Shown: positions 43,355-51,374, numbered from the stretch's first letter. The stretch: 64,000 bases of DNA from an uncultured Flavobacterium sp. (GCF_951805225.1 NZ_OX638201.1:558001-622000), one strand, 5' to 3'. The notes: a model not told the origin generated them from the sequence alone. Made by a program: numbers and translations.

Positions 43355-44002
43355 TTATTCCTCTTGTCCCCAAGTCGATGGAATTGCATTCCATTCTTGT
43401 AAAGTCGATTGTTGTTCTTCGGTAATGTATTGTTTTTGAACCGCTAATTCCAATAAGTTTTCGTAATTACTTAAAGTATACAAATCGATATTAGCATTTT
43501 TAAAGTTTTCTTCAGCAACATTAAAACCATACGTAAAAATCGCTGCCATACCTTTTATATTAGCACCTTCGTTACGTAAAGCTTCCACGGCCATTAAACT
43601 GCTGTTTCCTGTGCTGATTAAATCTTCAACGACAACAACATTTTGACCTTTTTGTAAAAAACCTTCAACTTGGTTCTGTCTTCCGTGTTTTTTAGCTTCC
43701 GGACGCACATATACAAATGGCAATCCAAGGCTTTCGGCAACAAGAATTCCAATACCAATGGCGCCTGTAGCAACACCGGCAATGACATCTGGTTTCCCAA
43801 ATTGTTTTTCAATATTTTTCGCAAACTCATCACGAACGTAGTTTCGGATGATAGGAAATGAAAGAATTAACCTATTATCGCAGTAAATAGGAGATTTCCA
43901 ACCAGAAGCCCATGTAAAAGGATTTTCGGGATTCAATTTAATTGCATTTATTTGCAAAAGCAATTCGGCTGTTTTTTCGGCAGTATCTTTATTAAAAATC
44001 AT
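43355..44002 (-). CDS. pyrE: orotate phosphoribosyltransferase
   Basis: PyrE joins orotate to PRPP to give orotidine monophosphate in pyrimidine synthesis. From the chosen ATG the protein has 215 residues, the usual length. The PRPP-binding motif VVVVEDLISTGNSSL is intact, and the flexible loop RPEAKKHGRQNQVEG carries the catalytic Lys/Arg/His. I take MIFNKDTAEK (44002) as start: a frame opening at 44035 would overlap the divergent NUDIX start and cross a perfect TTG-N18-TACATTTG promoter (44036-44007) that ends four bases before this ATG. The mRNA would have almost no leader. Confidence 0.95.
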   Translation of the reverse strand: MIFNKDTAEKTAELLLQINAIKLNPENPFTWASGWKSPIYCDNRLILSFPIIRNYVRDEFAKNIEKQFGKPDVIAGVATGAIGIGILVAESLGLPFVYVRPEAKKHGRQNQVEGFLQKGQNVVVVEDLISTGNSSLMAVEALRNEGANIKGMAAIFTYGFNVAEENFKNANIDLYTLSNYENLLELAVQKQYITEEQQSTLQEWNAIPSTWGQEE

Positions 44003-44006
44003 AGTA

Positions 44007-44036
44007 CAAATGTATAAAGTTTTTGTGAACGACAAA
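44007..44036 (-). promoter_or_regulatory. pyrE promoter inside the NUDIX reading frame
   Basis: Minus strand TTG (44035-44033), 18 bp, TACATTTG (44014-44007), then four bases to the ATG. This is a perfect match to the flavobacterial consensus. It lies in the first nine codons of the divergent NUDIX gene. Confidence 0.7.
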
Positions 44037-44618
44037 CCACTTTTTTTGACAAATGAAATCTCAAGAGAGACTAATTTTCAATTATTCCTATTAGAGAGTA
44101 TTGATATCGAGCAGCTTATAGTGAAAATATTTCAAAATAAAATTCAAAAGGCTTACTTATATCATCCTGACGAAAAGGAAATAATGAAAACATTAAAAGC
44201 TAAAATTCCTGTACAGAAAGCGGGTGGAGGCTTTGTGTACAATAAAAAAGGCGAGGTTTTATTTATCTTCAGAAACGGAAAATGGGACTTACCAAAAGGC
44301 GGAATCGAGAAAGGTGAAGAGATTGAAGCCACAGCAATGCGCGAAGTCGAAGAAGAAACCGGCGTAAACCAATTAAGAATTACCAATAAACTTCAAAAAA
44401 CATATCACGTTTTTAAACGTAACGGTAAATACAAATTGAAGATCACACATTGGTTCGAAATGTTTTCAGATTTTGAAGGAACTCCAGTTGGTCAAGCCAA
44501 TGAAGGAATCGAAAAAGTAGCTTGGCTAAATCCCGAACAAATTAAAGAAGCACTTAAAAACTCGTATGAAAACATCAAATTATTGTTTGAAGAAGAGAAC
44601 GAAATTAAAGTAGAGTAG
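44010..44618 (+). CDS. NUDIX hydrolase
   Basis: A 202-residue protein. An N-terminal ~65-residue part (MYKVFVNDKPLFLTN onwards) precedes a NUDIX domain with complete box G-x5-E-x7-REVEEETGV (98-119: GGIEKGEEIEATAMREVEEE, then TGV). NUDIX enzymes cleave nucleoside diphosphate-linked substrates; the substrate here is unknown. The start codon is seven bases from the divergent pyrE start, so each gene's promoter must lie in the other's coding sequence. A terminator follows at 44688-44727. Confidence 0.92.
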   Translation: MYKVFVNDKPLFLTNEISRETNFQLFLLESIDIEQLIVKIFQNKIQKAYLYHPDEKEIMKTLKAKIPVQKAGGGFVYNKKGEVLFIFRNGKWDLPKGGIEKGEEIEATAMREVEEETGVNQLRITNKLQKTYHVFKRNGKYKLKITHWFEMFSDFEGTPVGQANEGIEKVAWLNPEQIKEALKNSYENIKLLFEEENEIKVE

Positions 44619-44687
44619 TGACTAGTAGAAGCAAGAAGAAAGAAGAAAGAAAAGCTTTGAAGCTAATGTAGAGCGCGTTATAATTTG

Positions 44688-44727
44688 AAAAAAGCCTAAT
44701 AAACATTGTGTTATTAGGCTTTTTTTT
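44688..44727 (+). terminator. Rho-independent terminator of the NUDIX gene
   Basis: Stem AAAAAAGCCTAATAA with TTATTAGGCTTTTTT, eight-base loop, then T-run. Confidence 0.9.
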
Positions 44728-45036
44728 GTGTTATAAAGTACTGGAATTTCATCGTTAAGAATAAGTTGACATTTAATCATAGATTACAGAATAATTTTAC
44801 ATATTTTTTGTAACATTTCTGATGTTTTTATACTAATTAAGTTCTTTGTGTAAACATGTCTCAAAGATTAAGTATTATTTTTTATAAGAATTTCACTTTA
44901 AAAACAAACTAACTAACCAATAACCAAAGAAACCGCATGAATTCATCTTAAAGAAATAAAAAATTAAACTTTTAGAGCAAACTGAACCGCATTCAGTTCT
45001 CATTTTCCATAAATTATCAAATAAAAAACTAAAAGA
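44728..45036. other. AT-rich leader region of the GLUG lipoprotein gene
   Basis: 309 bp with no ORF or repeat-family member. The last ~150 bp are A-rich with runs such as AACTAACTAACCAATAACC and read like a long untranslated leader; no TTG/TAnnTTTG pair is convincing. Confidence 0.35.
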
Positions 45037-46614
45037 ATGATTAAAAAATTAAAATTTGCCGCAATGCCATTTTTCAAATATGTAGGCATGTTGGCATTAT
45101 TACTTGTAGTAGGTTATTCATGCTCAAATGAAGGGATTGACGAAGGCGTAGTAAAACCATTAAGCAGTGCCAAAGCAATTACCTCTTTTTCTTTTGTAAA
45201 TCCTGTAGTAAAAGGTACGATTGATGAAAGTGCACATACTATTTCGCTTACGTTTCCTGGCGGAACAGATTTGACTAATCTGGCAGCTACATTTACCACA
45301 ACAGGAACCAAAGTTACCATAGCCGATGTTGTTCAGGTAAGTGGTACAACCAAAAATAATTTTAGCAAAGTCATCACTTATACCGTTACGGCAGAAGACG
45401 GAACCAAACAAAATTACACAATAACACCACCAAATTCGGCAGATATATTAGGTTTTACTTTTGAAGGTTCTAATGACGAAGCCTATTGGGAACTTTCAGG
45501 ACTAAAAGAAGGAACAAACACAATCTATAATGCTCCGGCTGGTCTTGATTTTGTTACAGGATTTCCAATTTTGCCTCCGGGAGCCGAAATCACACAATCT
45601 GGAGAAAACGAAGAAAGTGACTATCATACAACAGGATTTAGTTTTACCGTAACTGCCGGTGACGGAAAAACAAAAAAGTCATATATTATCAAAATACCAG
45701 CTTACGACAAAGACGCAAACCCATACGGAATCTATAATCCAGCGCATCTTCTTACGGTAGATAATAATCTTTTGGCAAACTTTAAAGTGATGAATGACAT
45801 TACGATGCCAGCCGTTAACGGTACAGAAATATTGGCTCCGGATTATGCGACTCAAGGTTGGATGCCAATTGGAGATTTCGAAAGTTTCAGAGGAACTTTA
45901 GACGGAAATAATCACGTAATCAAAAACTTGACTATCAAAAGAACCAGTCATGACGATGTTGCATTTATTTCGACTTTAGGCGCTAAAGGAGTAGTGAAAA
46001 ATCTAGGATTAACAGCTGTAAATATTCAAGGTAGCGGAAACGTAGGCGCGTTGGTTGCCAATAACGTAGGCGGAACAATTTCTCATTGTTATTCTACCGG
46101 AACAGTTACTTCTACAGGACTTTCAGTTCAGAAACACGTAGGAGGTTTAGTTGGAATCAACAATGATGCGAACGGAAAACCGGGTAAACTTTTAAACAGT
46201 TATAGTACCGTAAATGTCTCAGGAAAAGATTCATTTGTTGGAGGTTTAGTAGGCTACAATTACCTTTGCGCAGTCGAAAATTGCTACGCTACAGGATCTG
46301 TAACCGGACCATACAAAAACGGTGGAGCACTTATTGGTAAGAACGCCAGCGAATTACTTAACTGTTACGCAACTGGAAAAGTAGAAGTTGGCGGCGGATT
46401 AGTTGGTTTAAATTTTAACTGGAGTTCAGCACCAAATTGCTTTTGGGATATTCAAACCACAGGACAAACAACATCGGACGATGGAGGAGAAGCAGTTGGA
46501 AAAACAACGGCTCAAATGAAATCAGGAACTCCATATAGCAATACCTGGACAGCTGCAAATTGGATATTTACAGCAGGCAAATACCCAACATTAGTAGGAG
46601 TTGGAGGGCAATAA
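45037..46614 (+). CDS. surface lipoprotein with GLUG repeats
   Basis: A 525-residue lipoprotein (signal with Cys29 in VVGYSCS). The N-terminal half has two immunoglobulin-like beta domains typical of Bacteroidetes surface proteins (about 45-130, SFSFVNPVVKGTIDESAHTISLTFPG, and about 135-225, ending KKSYIIKIPAYDKD). The C-terminal half is a beta-helix of GLUG-type repeats: GALVANNVGGTISHCYSTGTV, VGGLVGINNDANG, VGGLVGYNYLCAVENCYATGSV, GGALIGKNASELLNCYATGKV. GLUG proteins are implicated in adhesion or peptidase-linked surface work; the target here is unknown. It is transcribed alone. Confidence 0.85.
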   Translation: MIKKLKFAAMPFFKYVGMLALLLVVGYSCSNEGIDEGVVKPLSSAKAITSFSFVNPVVKGTIDESAHTISLTFPGGTDLTNLAATFTTTGTKVTIADVVQVSGTTKNNFSKVITYTVTAEDGTKQNYTITPPNSADILGFTFEGSNDEAYWELSGLKEGTNTIYNAPAGLDFVTGFPILPPGAEITQSGENEESDYHTTGFSFTVTAGDGKTKKSYIIKIPAYDKDANPYGIYNPAHLLTVDNNLLANFKVMNDITMPAVNGTEILAPDYATQGWMPIGDFESFRGTLDGNNHVIKNLTIKRTSHDDVAFISTLGAKGVVKNLGLTAVNIQGSGNVGALVANNVGGTISHCYSTGTVTSTGLSVQKHVGGLVGINNDANGKPGKLLNSYSTVNVSGKDSFVGGLVGYNYLCAVENCYATGSVTGPYKNGGALIGKNASELLNCYATGKVEVGGGLVGLNFNWSSAPNCFWDIQTTGQTTSDDGGEAVGKTTAQMKSGTPYSNTWTAANWIFTAGKYPTLVGVGGQ

Positions 46615-46636
46615 AAACCACTTTCTCTTTATAAAT

Positions 46637-46673
46637 AAAAAACCTCGTAATCATTTAGATTACGAGGTTTTTT
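46637..46673 (+). terminator. Rho-independent terminator of the GLUG lipoprotein gene
   Basis: Perfect 16-bp stem AAAAAACCTCGTAATC against its complement, five-base loop, T-run. Confidence 0.95.
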
Positions 46674-46704
46674 ACTTTTCAGAAACTCATTTTAAGTATA
46701 ATTT

Positions 46705-46817
46705 GGGCGTGCCACCAATTAAAAAAAGGCCTAATAAACTTTGCGCACATTAGGCCTTTTCTTAATTGCTGTCGGGCTATACACGCTACTTCGGTAGCAA
46801 GCTTCTATCCCTCACGC
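46705..46817. other. candidate three-way-junction element
   Basis: The ends pair (GCGTG 46707-46711 with CACGC 46813-46817). Inside are two arms: a 19-bp stem with one mismatch (46717-46735 with 46749-46767, core AAAGGCCTAAT) and a second arm closed by GGG/CCC (46774-46776 with 46809-46811) that ends in GCTAC-TTCG-GTAGC (46785-46798), a UUCG tetraloop hairpin if transcribed. I recall similar GGGCGTG...TCCCTCACGC elements between genes in other Bacteroidetes. It occupies most of the 302-bp gap before the DUF4287 gene. Confidence 0.5.
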
Positions 46818-46916
46818 AAGCTACACTTTGTCGTAAAAAAATAAGAATAATCTTAGTAAGTTTTAAAATTTAATTGTATTTTCGTTTGTATAGATTAACC
46901 AACTAAATAAATATTT

Positions 46917-47147
46917 ATGTCATTTCAAGGATATTTAAAAACCATAAAAGAAAAAACCGGCAAAGGTCCCGCCGAATTTAGAGCACTTGCAGAACAAAAA
47001 AACTTTACACAAGACGGAAAACTCAAACCCGAAGTAAAAGCAGGAGATATCGTCAATTGGCTCAAAACAGATTTTGAACTAGGACAAGGACACGCAATGG
47101 CAATTTATGCATTACTAAAAGGCATAAAAGACGAAAATAGCCAATAA
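46917..47147 (+). CDS. DUF4287 domain-containing protein
   Basis: A 76-residue basic protein: SFQGYLKTIKEKTGKGPAEFRALAEQKNF, then GDIVNWLKTDFELGQGHAMAIYALLKG. This is the DUF4287 pattern (a short helical domain found alone or fused to DUF5655). The function is unknown. It stands alone, with a structured element upstream and a degenerate CTTTGTCAAAG repeat downstream. Confidence 0.85.
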   Translation: MSFQGYLKTIKEKTGKGPAEFRALAEQKNFTQDGKLKPEVKAGDIVNWLKTDFELGQGHAMAIYALLKGIKDENSQ

Positions 47148-47179
47148 CGAAATCAAATTTTGATAAAATTCAGTTTTGA

Positions 47180-47237
47180 CTTTTTCAAAGTTTAAAACCT
47201 TGACAAAGATTCTCACAACTTTCTGATCTCAGCGTTT
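47180..47237. repeat. diverged CTTTGTCAAAG palindrome with trailing word
   Basis: CTTTTTCAAAG...CCTTGACAAAG (47180-47209), then the trailing word TGATCTCAGCGTTTTC, as in the copies at 49821, 51414, 54159 and 54286. Confidence 0.55.
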
Positions 47238-47395
47238 TCTAAGCATATTCAAAAGAACAAATTGTGGTATAATTTTATTTTAAGTATTTCATATCACAAA
47301 AAACGTACTTTTGTTTAGCATACAATACGTAATAAATTATTGCGCCACAAATCATTTTGCTTGTATCGTACATCGCAAAATATGTTTTTTATATA

Positions 47396-47426
47396 TTGTT
47401 TGTTATTACCCTTAATATTATCTTTG
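47396..47426 (+). promoter_or_regulatory. promoter of the XRE regulator gene
   Basis: TTG (47396-47398), 20 bp, TATCTTTG (47419-47426), then four bases to the ATG at 47431. This is a perfect consensus and implies a nearly leaderless message. Confidence 0.65.
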
Positions 47427-47430
47427 AATT

Positions 47431-47847
47431 ATGAGCACACTTACAAAATCAAACCATATAGGGCGAAAAATTAGCCGAATTCGTGAACTTCGTGACATGA
47501 AGCAAGAAGCTTTGGCGCAAGCTTTAGGAATTAGTCAACAGACTATATCTGCTATAGAAAACAGTGATACCATAGATGATGAAAGACTTATTGATATCGC
47601 AAAAGCTTTAGGAGTAAGTGTTGAAGCTCTTAAAAACTTTTCAGACGAAGCTGCAATTAATTATTTTAATAATTTCTATGATAATAGCGGAACTAATGGA
47701 GCATTTTCGCATGGACCAGTATATACTTTCAATCCATTAGATAAGTTAATGGAATCAGTAGAAGAAAACAAAAAACTTTACGAACGTTTACTTCAATCTG
47801 AAAAAGACAAAGTTGAGTTTTTACAAAATATATTAAAGGATAAATAA
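47431..47847 (+). CDS. XRE family helix-turn-helix regulator
   Basis: A 138-residue DNA-binding protein. The helix-turn-helix (about residues 11-64) reads IGRKISRIRELRDMKQEALAQALGISQQTISAIENSDTIDDERLIDIAKALGVSVEALKNF. A middle Asn/Phe/Gly-rich stretch (NYFNNFYDNSGTNGAFSHG) leads to a C-terminal coiled coil (LDKLMESVEENKKLYERLLQSEKDKVEFLQNI), probably for dimerisation. Its target is unknown; no toxin or phage gene is adjacent. The -7 box four bases before the ATG means its own mRNA likely lacks a leader. Confidence 0.9.
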   Translation: MSTLTKSNHIGRKISRIRELRDMKQEALAQALGISQQTISAIENSDTIDDERLIDIAKALGVSVEALKNFSDEAAINYFNNFYDNSGTNGAFSHGPVYTFNPLDKLMESVEENKKLYERLLQSEKDKVEFLQNILKDK

Positions 47848-47866
47848 TTTTATTCTTTTTACAATT

Positions 47867-47907
47867 AAAAAAAAGCCTAATGAAATTATATTCATTAGGC
47901 TTTTTTT
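47867..47907 (+). terminator. Rho-independent terminator of the XRE gene
   Basis: Stem AAAAAAAGCCTAATGAA/TTCATTAGGCTTTTTTT with a six-base loop. Confidence 0.92.
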
Positions 47908-47989
47908 GTGTTGTTTGTTTAGCAAGAGTTTAGTGTCACTAAGTTGAGCTTTTAGAAATAAAAATTATATATAAAAGTTAAACACAATC

Positions 47990-48091
47990 TTGTCATTTCG
48001 AGGAACGAGAAATCTCCACAAGTAACTCCGCAACGAGAATCCAAGCTTTGTCGAGCTTCTCACGAAGATTTCTCGTTCCTCGAAATGACAA
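47990..48091. repeat. MITE-like element with perfect 26-bp inverted ends
   Basis: Left end 47990-48015 starts TTGTCATTTCGAGGAACG; the right end 48066-48091 is its exact complement; 50 bp lie between. A shorter GAGCG-TTC-CGCTC hairpin lies 70 bp further (48161-48173). Together they fill the 339-bp gap between the XRE gene and the orphan-gene run. No ORF. Confidence 0.75.
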
Positions 48092-48186
48092 AATCTTTGC
48101 GATTTTAAGATTTTGTGAGAGATTTATGCTTTAACATTATAAATTTCTCGCCGCTAGCGCGAGCGTTCCGCTCGTGACGATTGATA

Positions 48187-48549
48187 TTAAGGTATCTTTG
48201 TTGAGTTTGTATTAATAAAGTGCTTAAGTTCAAAATATATCTCTCGTGAAGGTGTAGAATCAAAATAAGTGCCCAACTTAAATTTTATATTACTAGAAAT
48301 ATTAAATTTTTCGATTTCTATTAAACAATCAAGAAATGATGGGAGCTCTTCTTGTTTATCAATAAGTTCTCTTGACAATATATTATTAATATGAAATGGT
48401 TTTTGAGAATTTCCTCTGTATAACTCAATCGTATGTAGATTTGTTGTATATAAAGTTTTACCGTTTGGAGTATCTACTGCATCAATAATTAATAAAAAAT
48501 CTTGAGTATTGTTATTAATTGTGCCCGAAATAATGTAATTTATAGCCAT
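48187..48549 (-). CDS. hypothetical protein
   Basis: 120 residues, not recognised. No signal peptide or membrane segment. The first half is beta-rich (YIISGTINNNTQDFLLIIDAVDTPNGKTLYTTNLHTIELYRG); the second half is mixed with FFELKHFI-like aromatics near the end. It is the last gene of a run of eight minus-strand genes of mostly unknown function and lies 60 bp after the YbjQ-fusion gene. AT-rich with Asn/Ile-heavy composition like its neighbours. Confidence 0.65.
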   Translation of the reverse strand: MAINYIISGTINNNTQDFLLIIDAVDTPNGKTLYTTNLHTIELYRGNSQKPFHINNILSRELIDKQEELPSFLDCLIEIEKFNISSNIKFKLGTYFDSTPSREIYFELKHFINTNSTKIP

Positions 48550-48609
48550 GTAGTTATTTTTTAAATTTTAGTTTTTTATGAGTGATTTATTACCAAGTTC
48601 TCTGGTTGT

Positions 48610-49707
48610 TTATTCAATATACTCATTTATTAATTCGATTTTTTGTTCGATATACTTTACAATTTCTGTTGGCTTCATTTCAATTTCCTTAAATCCAAAA
48701 ATATCATTGTTACAACTTCCACAATATTCTCCTATTTCATTGGAGTTGTTTCCGCATTCACAATTCCAAACCTCTTTTTCTTTAGAAGATAATAATTGTT
48801 TTTTTGTGGAAAATGAACCCCTTTCAAGAAAATTAGTAGTAATAAAACTTTTGGTTTGATTTAAACTTTCAATATCATTTTTACTATAAAATGGTTTGTC
48901 ATAAGTGGCGATTTTTAAGCCAATTTTTTGTTTTTTGAAATCAGAATTTTTAAGTAAGTTCATGTTTTTTTCAAAATCCAATAAATTTAACTCTTTAATT
49001 ATTTTAGATAAATATACTGCGATTCTATTACTTGTTTCTGTTTCTATTGAATTGTAAATTAGCGCTATTTTTTTATTTTCTTCTAAAGAATCAAGATAGC
49101 TTAAGAAACTTTTGTTGAAGATATGGTTTAGATCAAAGCTTGATTGAAAGCTTTCTATTTCATTCGCGTAATTTTTTAATATATATGGAAATACTTCATC
49201 AACTTGATTTAATGTTATAAAATTCCAGATTTCATCATTGTAGTATGTTAGATCTTTATTTTTGGTTTTTTCAATAATATCCTTTCTTTGTCTTAAATTA
49301 TTTATTCTCTCGACACCAACATTTTCAAGCTTATCTTGAGTTGTTGAAAGATTTGATGGATTATCTTTTTCAATTATGACTGCAGTTCCTACAGCAGTTA
49401 ACATAAACATTGATTTACCTTTTCCAGAAATTTCATCCATATCAATACTAAGTCCAATAACACAATTAGCACCAATCTCATGTGCACTTTGTTTTATTTT
49501 TTCTATTGCTTCATTATAGAGAGAAGATAATTGTTTTTGATAAGAATTTGATCGACCTCCAAAAACATCTGTTAATCCACCTAAAAAGTCACTGAATAAA
49601 TTAGTTCCTGCAACAATGTGAGAAGAAACTGGTTTTAAATATTTTTTTATTTTTAAACCATCAGTTGCTGAAGTGGTTAGGACTAAAATATCTTTAGGGT
49701 TTATCAT
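48610..49707 (-). CDS. YbjQ (DUF74) domain protein with C-terminal zinc ribbon
   Basis: A 365-residue protein. Residues 5-112 match the YbjQ/DUF74 heavy-metal-binding fold: ILVLTTSATDGLKIKKYLKPVSSHIVAGTNLFSDFLGGLTDVFGGRSNSYQKQL, EIGANCVIGLSIDMDEI and MLTAVGTAVII. The middle ~200 residues are helical and unrecognised. Near the C-terminus (about 315-335) two CxC/CxxC-type pairs (CECGNNSNEIGEYCGSC) form a zinc ribbon. YbjQ is usually a stand-alone protein of about 105 residues, so this is a fusion. The function is unknown; a stress- or metal-related role is a guess. Confidence 0.8.
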   Translation of the reverse strand: MINPKDILVLTTSATDGLKIKKYLKPVSSHIVAGTNLFSDFLGGLTDVFGGRSNSYQKQLSSLYNEAIEKIKQSAHEIGANCVIGLSIDMDEISGKGKSMFMLTAVGTAVIIEKDNPSNLSTTQDKLENVGVERINNLRQRKDIIEKTKNKDLTYYNDEIWNFITLNQVDEVFPYILKNYANEIESFQSSFDLNHIFNKSFLSYLDSLEENKKIALIYNSIETETSNRIAVYLSKIIKELNLLDFEKNMNLLKNSDFKKQKIGLKIATYDKPFYSKNDIESLNQTKSFITTNFLERGSFSTKKQLLSSKEKEVWNCECGNNSNEIGEYCGSCNNDIFGFKEIEMKPTEIVKYIEQKIELINEYIE

Positions 49708-49820
49708 TTTTTTTGCACTTTTATTAAATAAGATTTTATTATTTCAAATGTAAAACCTAAAAATAAAGTAATATTATGGAAATCCATAATATGAGTAAGA
49801 TTCTGTAAATGAGATTAGAC

Positions 49821-49889
49821 CTTTGTCAAAGTTTCGAACTTTGACAAAGGTTCTACGAACAACTTTGTGATCTTAGCGTTTACTAAATC
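49821..49889. repeat. CTTTGTCAAAG palindrome with trailing word
   Basis: CTTTGTCAAAG-TTTCGAA-CTTTGACAAAG (49821-49849), a near-perfect palindrome, followed by TTTGTGATCTTAGCGTTT. Confidence 0.75.
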
Positions 49890-49933
49890 CAATACTCGCG
49901 CTAGCTACTTAATCAAAAAGGATAATAAATATC

Positions 49934-50482
49934 TTATTCTTCCTCTTGTTTAGCGATAGCAAATTCTAATTTTTTAGTTTTAAAATTATAAAAATGATTA
50001 AAATCTAAAGTGTTATCAGTTTCAGGTTCTGTAATTACTCCGAAAAATTCAATTCCTTTTTCGTCAATATTTTTAAACCAATAATTATGAAAAATCGCTA
50101 TTTTTAAAAAATCGTTTCCAAGAGATTTGGCAAATTGTTCTTTTTTAAAAACTGTATCTAATACTATTTTTTCATTTTGGGTTATCGTCAACGCGATTTC
50201 TGCATTTCTATATTTGTCAGTATATTTTTTGTCAGAAGCCCAAGAATCGTGCAAAACATAACTGTCCAGATCTCTGCGAACAATAGAAATTTTAATATTT
50301 TTGTTGGTAATCAATGTGTCAAATTTTTCCGTTGCTTTTTCCGTCGGATAAATTTTTGTAGTATCAGTTTGTGCAACTTTCGGAGGTAGTTTCTCAGATT
50401 TTAGTGTTTCAGAATTCTTGTTGCTTTTTGAATTACATGCAATGAAGAGGAATACAATTACAATTGCTAGAAGTTGTTTCAT
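49934..50482 (-). CDS. hypothetical lipoprotein, possibly DUF4738-like
   Basis: A 182-residue lipoprotein (LFIAC, Cys16) with a Lys/Ser/Thr-rich linker to about residue 55, then a beta-rich domain: FDTLITNKNIKISIVRRDLDSYVLHDSW, AEIALTITQNEKIVLDTVFKKEQF, FEFAI-like end. The layout resembles small Bacteroidetes lipoproteins annotated DUF4738, but I am not certain. Its position in a same-strand run of orphans gives no functional hint. Confidence 0.65.
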   Translation of the reverse strand: MKQLLAIVIVFLFIACNSKSNKNSETLKSEKLPPKVAQTDTTKIYPTEKATEKFDTLITNKNIKISIVRRDLDSYVLHDSWASDKKYTDKYRNAEIALTITQNEKIVLDTVFKKEQFAKSLGNDFLKIAIFHNYWFKNIDEKGIEFFGVITEPETDNTLDFNHFYNFKTKKLEFAIAKQEEE

Positions 50483-50576
50483 TAAGTTCGGTTTAAATTT
50501 ATTGATAATATTTGTGAGACCTTTGTTTGTTTTAATGTCGCGCTTTAGGCTATTTTTTTTACTACGATTGATTTAG

Positions 50577-51014
50577 TTATTTGAAATTATCTCCATGAAA
50601 AAACATATATCTACTTTGAAATTCTAATCTCATTTTTAGAAATTCTGTCTCAATAAGTTTATTAAAAACACTATCACTTATATTTTTATAATTAGAAGGA
50701 AGTATCAGTTTAAGATTCAGTTTAAACTTATTATTGAATGTGTCTCTGATTGCTATCAATTTATGACGATCTTTATATCTGTTTCTTTGAAAATAATCTT
50801 CAAGTTTTAATTCTATTTTATTTAAACTATCATATCTTTTTTTGTAAAAACTATTTTCAAGTGATAGACTGACAAAGTAACTTTCTTGTGATTTAATTAT
50901 TGTTTTTAGATCTTTATTGTAATTGTCTAATTCGGAATAAAGAAGTTTTTTTTCATCATTATTTTTACAAGATGAGAATAAAATAAAAACTATAATCCAT
51001 TTAAATAAATTCAT
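50577..51014 (-). CDS. hypothetical lipoprotein
   Basis: A 145-residue lipoprotein (LFSSC, Cys16) rich in Lys, Leu, Asn and Tyr and mostly helical, with coiled-coil-like stretches (ELDNYNKDLKTIIKSQESYF, YDSLNKIELKLEDYFQ). No family recognised. It is 15 bp after the cREC gene on the same strand, so the two may be co-transcribed. Confidence 0.6.
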   Translation of the reverse strand: MNLFKWIIVFILFSSCKNNDEKKLLYSELDNYNKDLKTIIKSQESYFVSLSLENSFYKKRYDSLNKIELKLEDYFQRNRYKDRHKLIAIRDTFNNKFKLNLKLILPSNYKNISDSVFNKLIETEFLKMRLEFQSRYMFFHGDNFK

Positions 51015-51029
51015 ATTAAGAGTTGTTAT

Positions 51030-51374
51030 TTAATCATTTAAACTTTTCAAATGCTTGATATAATTATCCAGTAAACTTTGAATTTGGCGCGCTGCAACAG
51101 GATTTGCAGAGTGAACATTGAATTTTAGATTTTCTAAATCAAGTCCAGATTCATAAACCAGCCATTTTGCTGCGGCGTAACCATCTTCGGCAATATTATC
51201 ATTTTCATCTAATCCTAAATCATTGTCAAAACTAATCAATTCAGGAAGTCCGTTTTCGAGTATAACTTTTTTAAAATCATCAAAATTCCGAACTATAACA
51301 AAATCATCGTCAGTTAAGTTTTTGTAAACCATTTTTACATCTCTAATATCATCAAGAAAAAGCTTGTATTTCAT
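51030..51374 (-). CDS. cyclic-phosphate-processing receiver (cREC) domain protein
   Basis: A 114-residue stand-alone receiver-like domain: YKLFLDDIRD (Asp8, Asp9), FVIVRNFDDFKKVI, LISFDNDLGLDEN (Asp50, Asp52), then DGYAAAKWLV and NVHSANPVAARQIQSLLDNYI. The paired Asp at strand 1, the extra Asp in FDNDLG and the HSANP motif are those of the cREC family, predicted from comparative genomics to act in RNA cyclic-phosphate processing rather than phosphorelay. No RNA ligase or RtcB is adjacent. The first 9 codons plus upstream bases are duplicated at 51528-51568. Confidence 0.75.
   Translation of the reverse strand: MKYKLFLDDIRDVKMVYKNLTDDDFVIVRNFDDFKKVILENGLPELISFDNDLGLDENDNIAEDGYAAAKWLVYESGLDLENLKFNVHSANPVAARQIQSLLDNYIKHLKSLND

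Noticed and set aside
44003..44035. Upstream start for pyrE
   Set aside because: It would overlap the divergent NUDIX start and span the -33/-7 promoter; the internal ATG gives the standard PyrE length.
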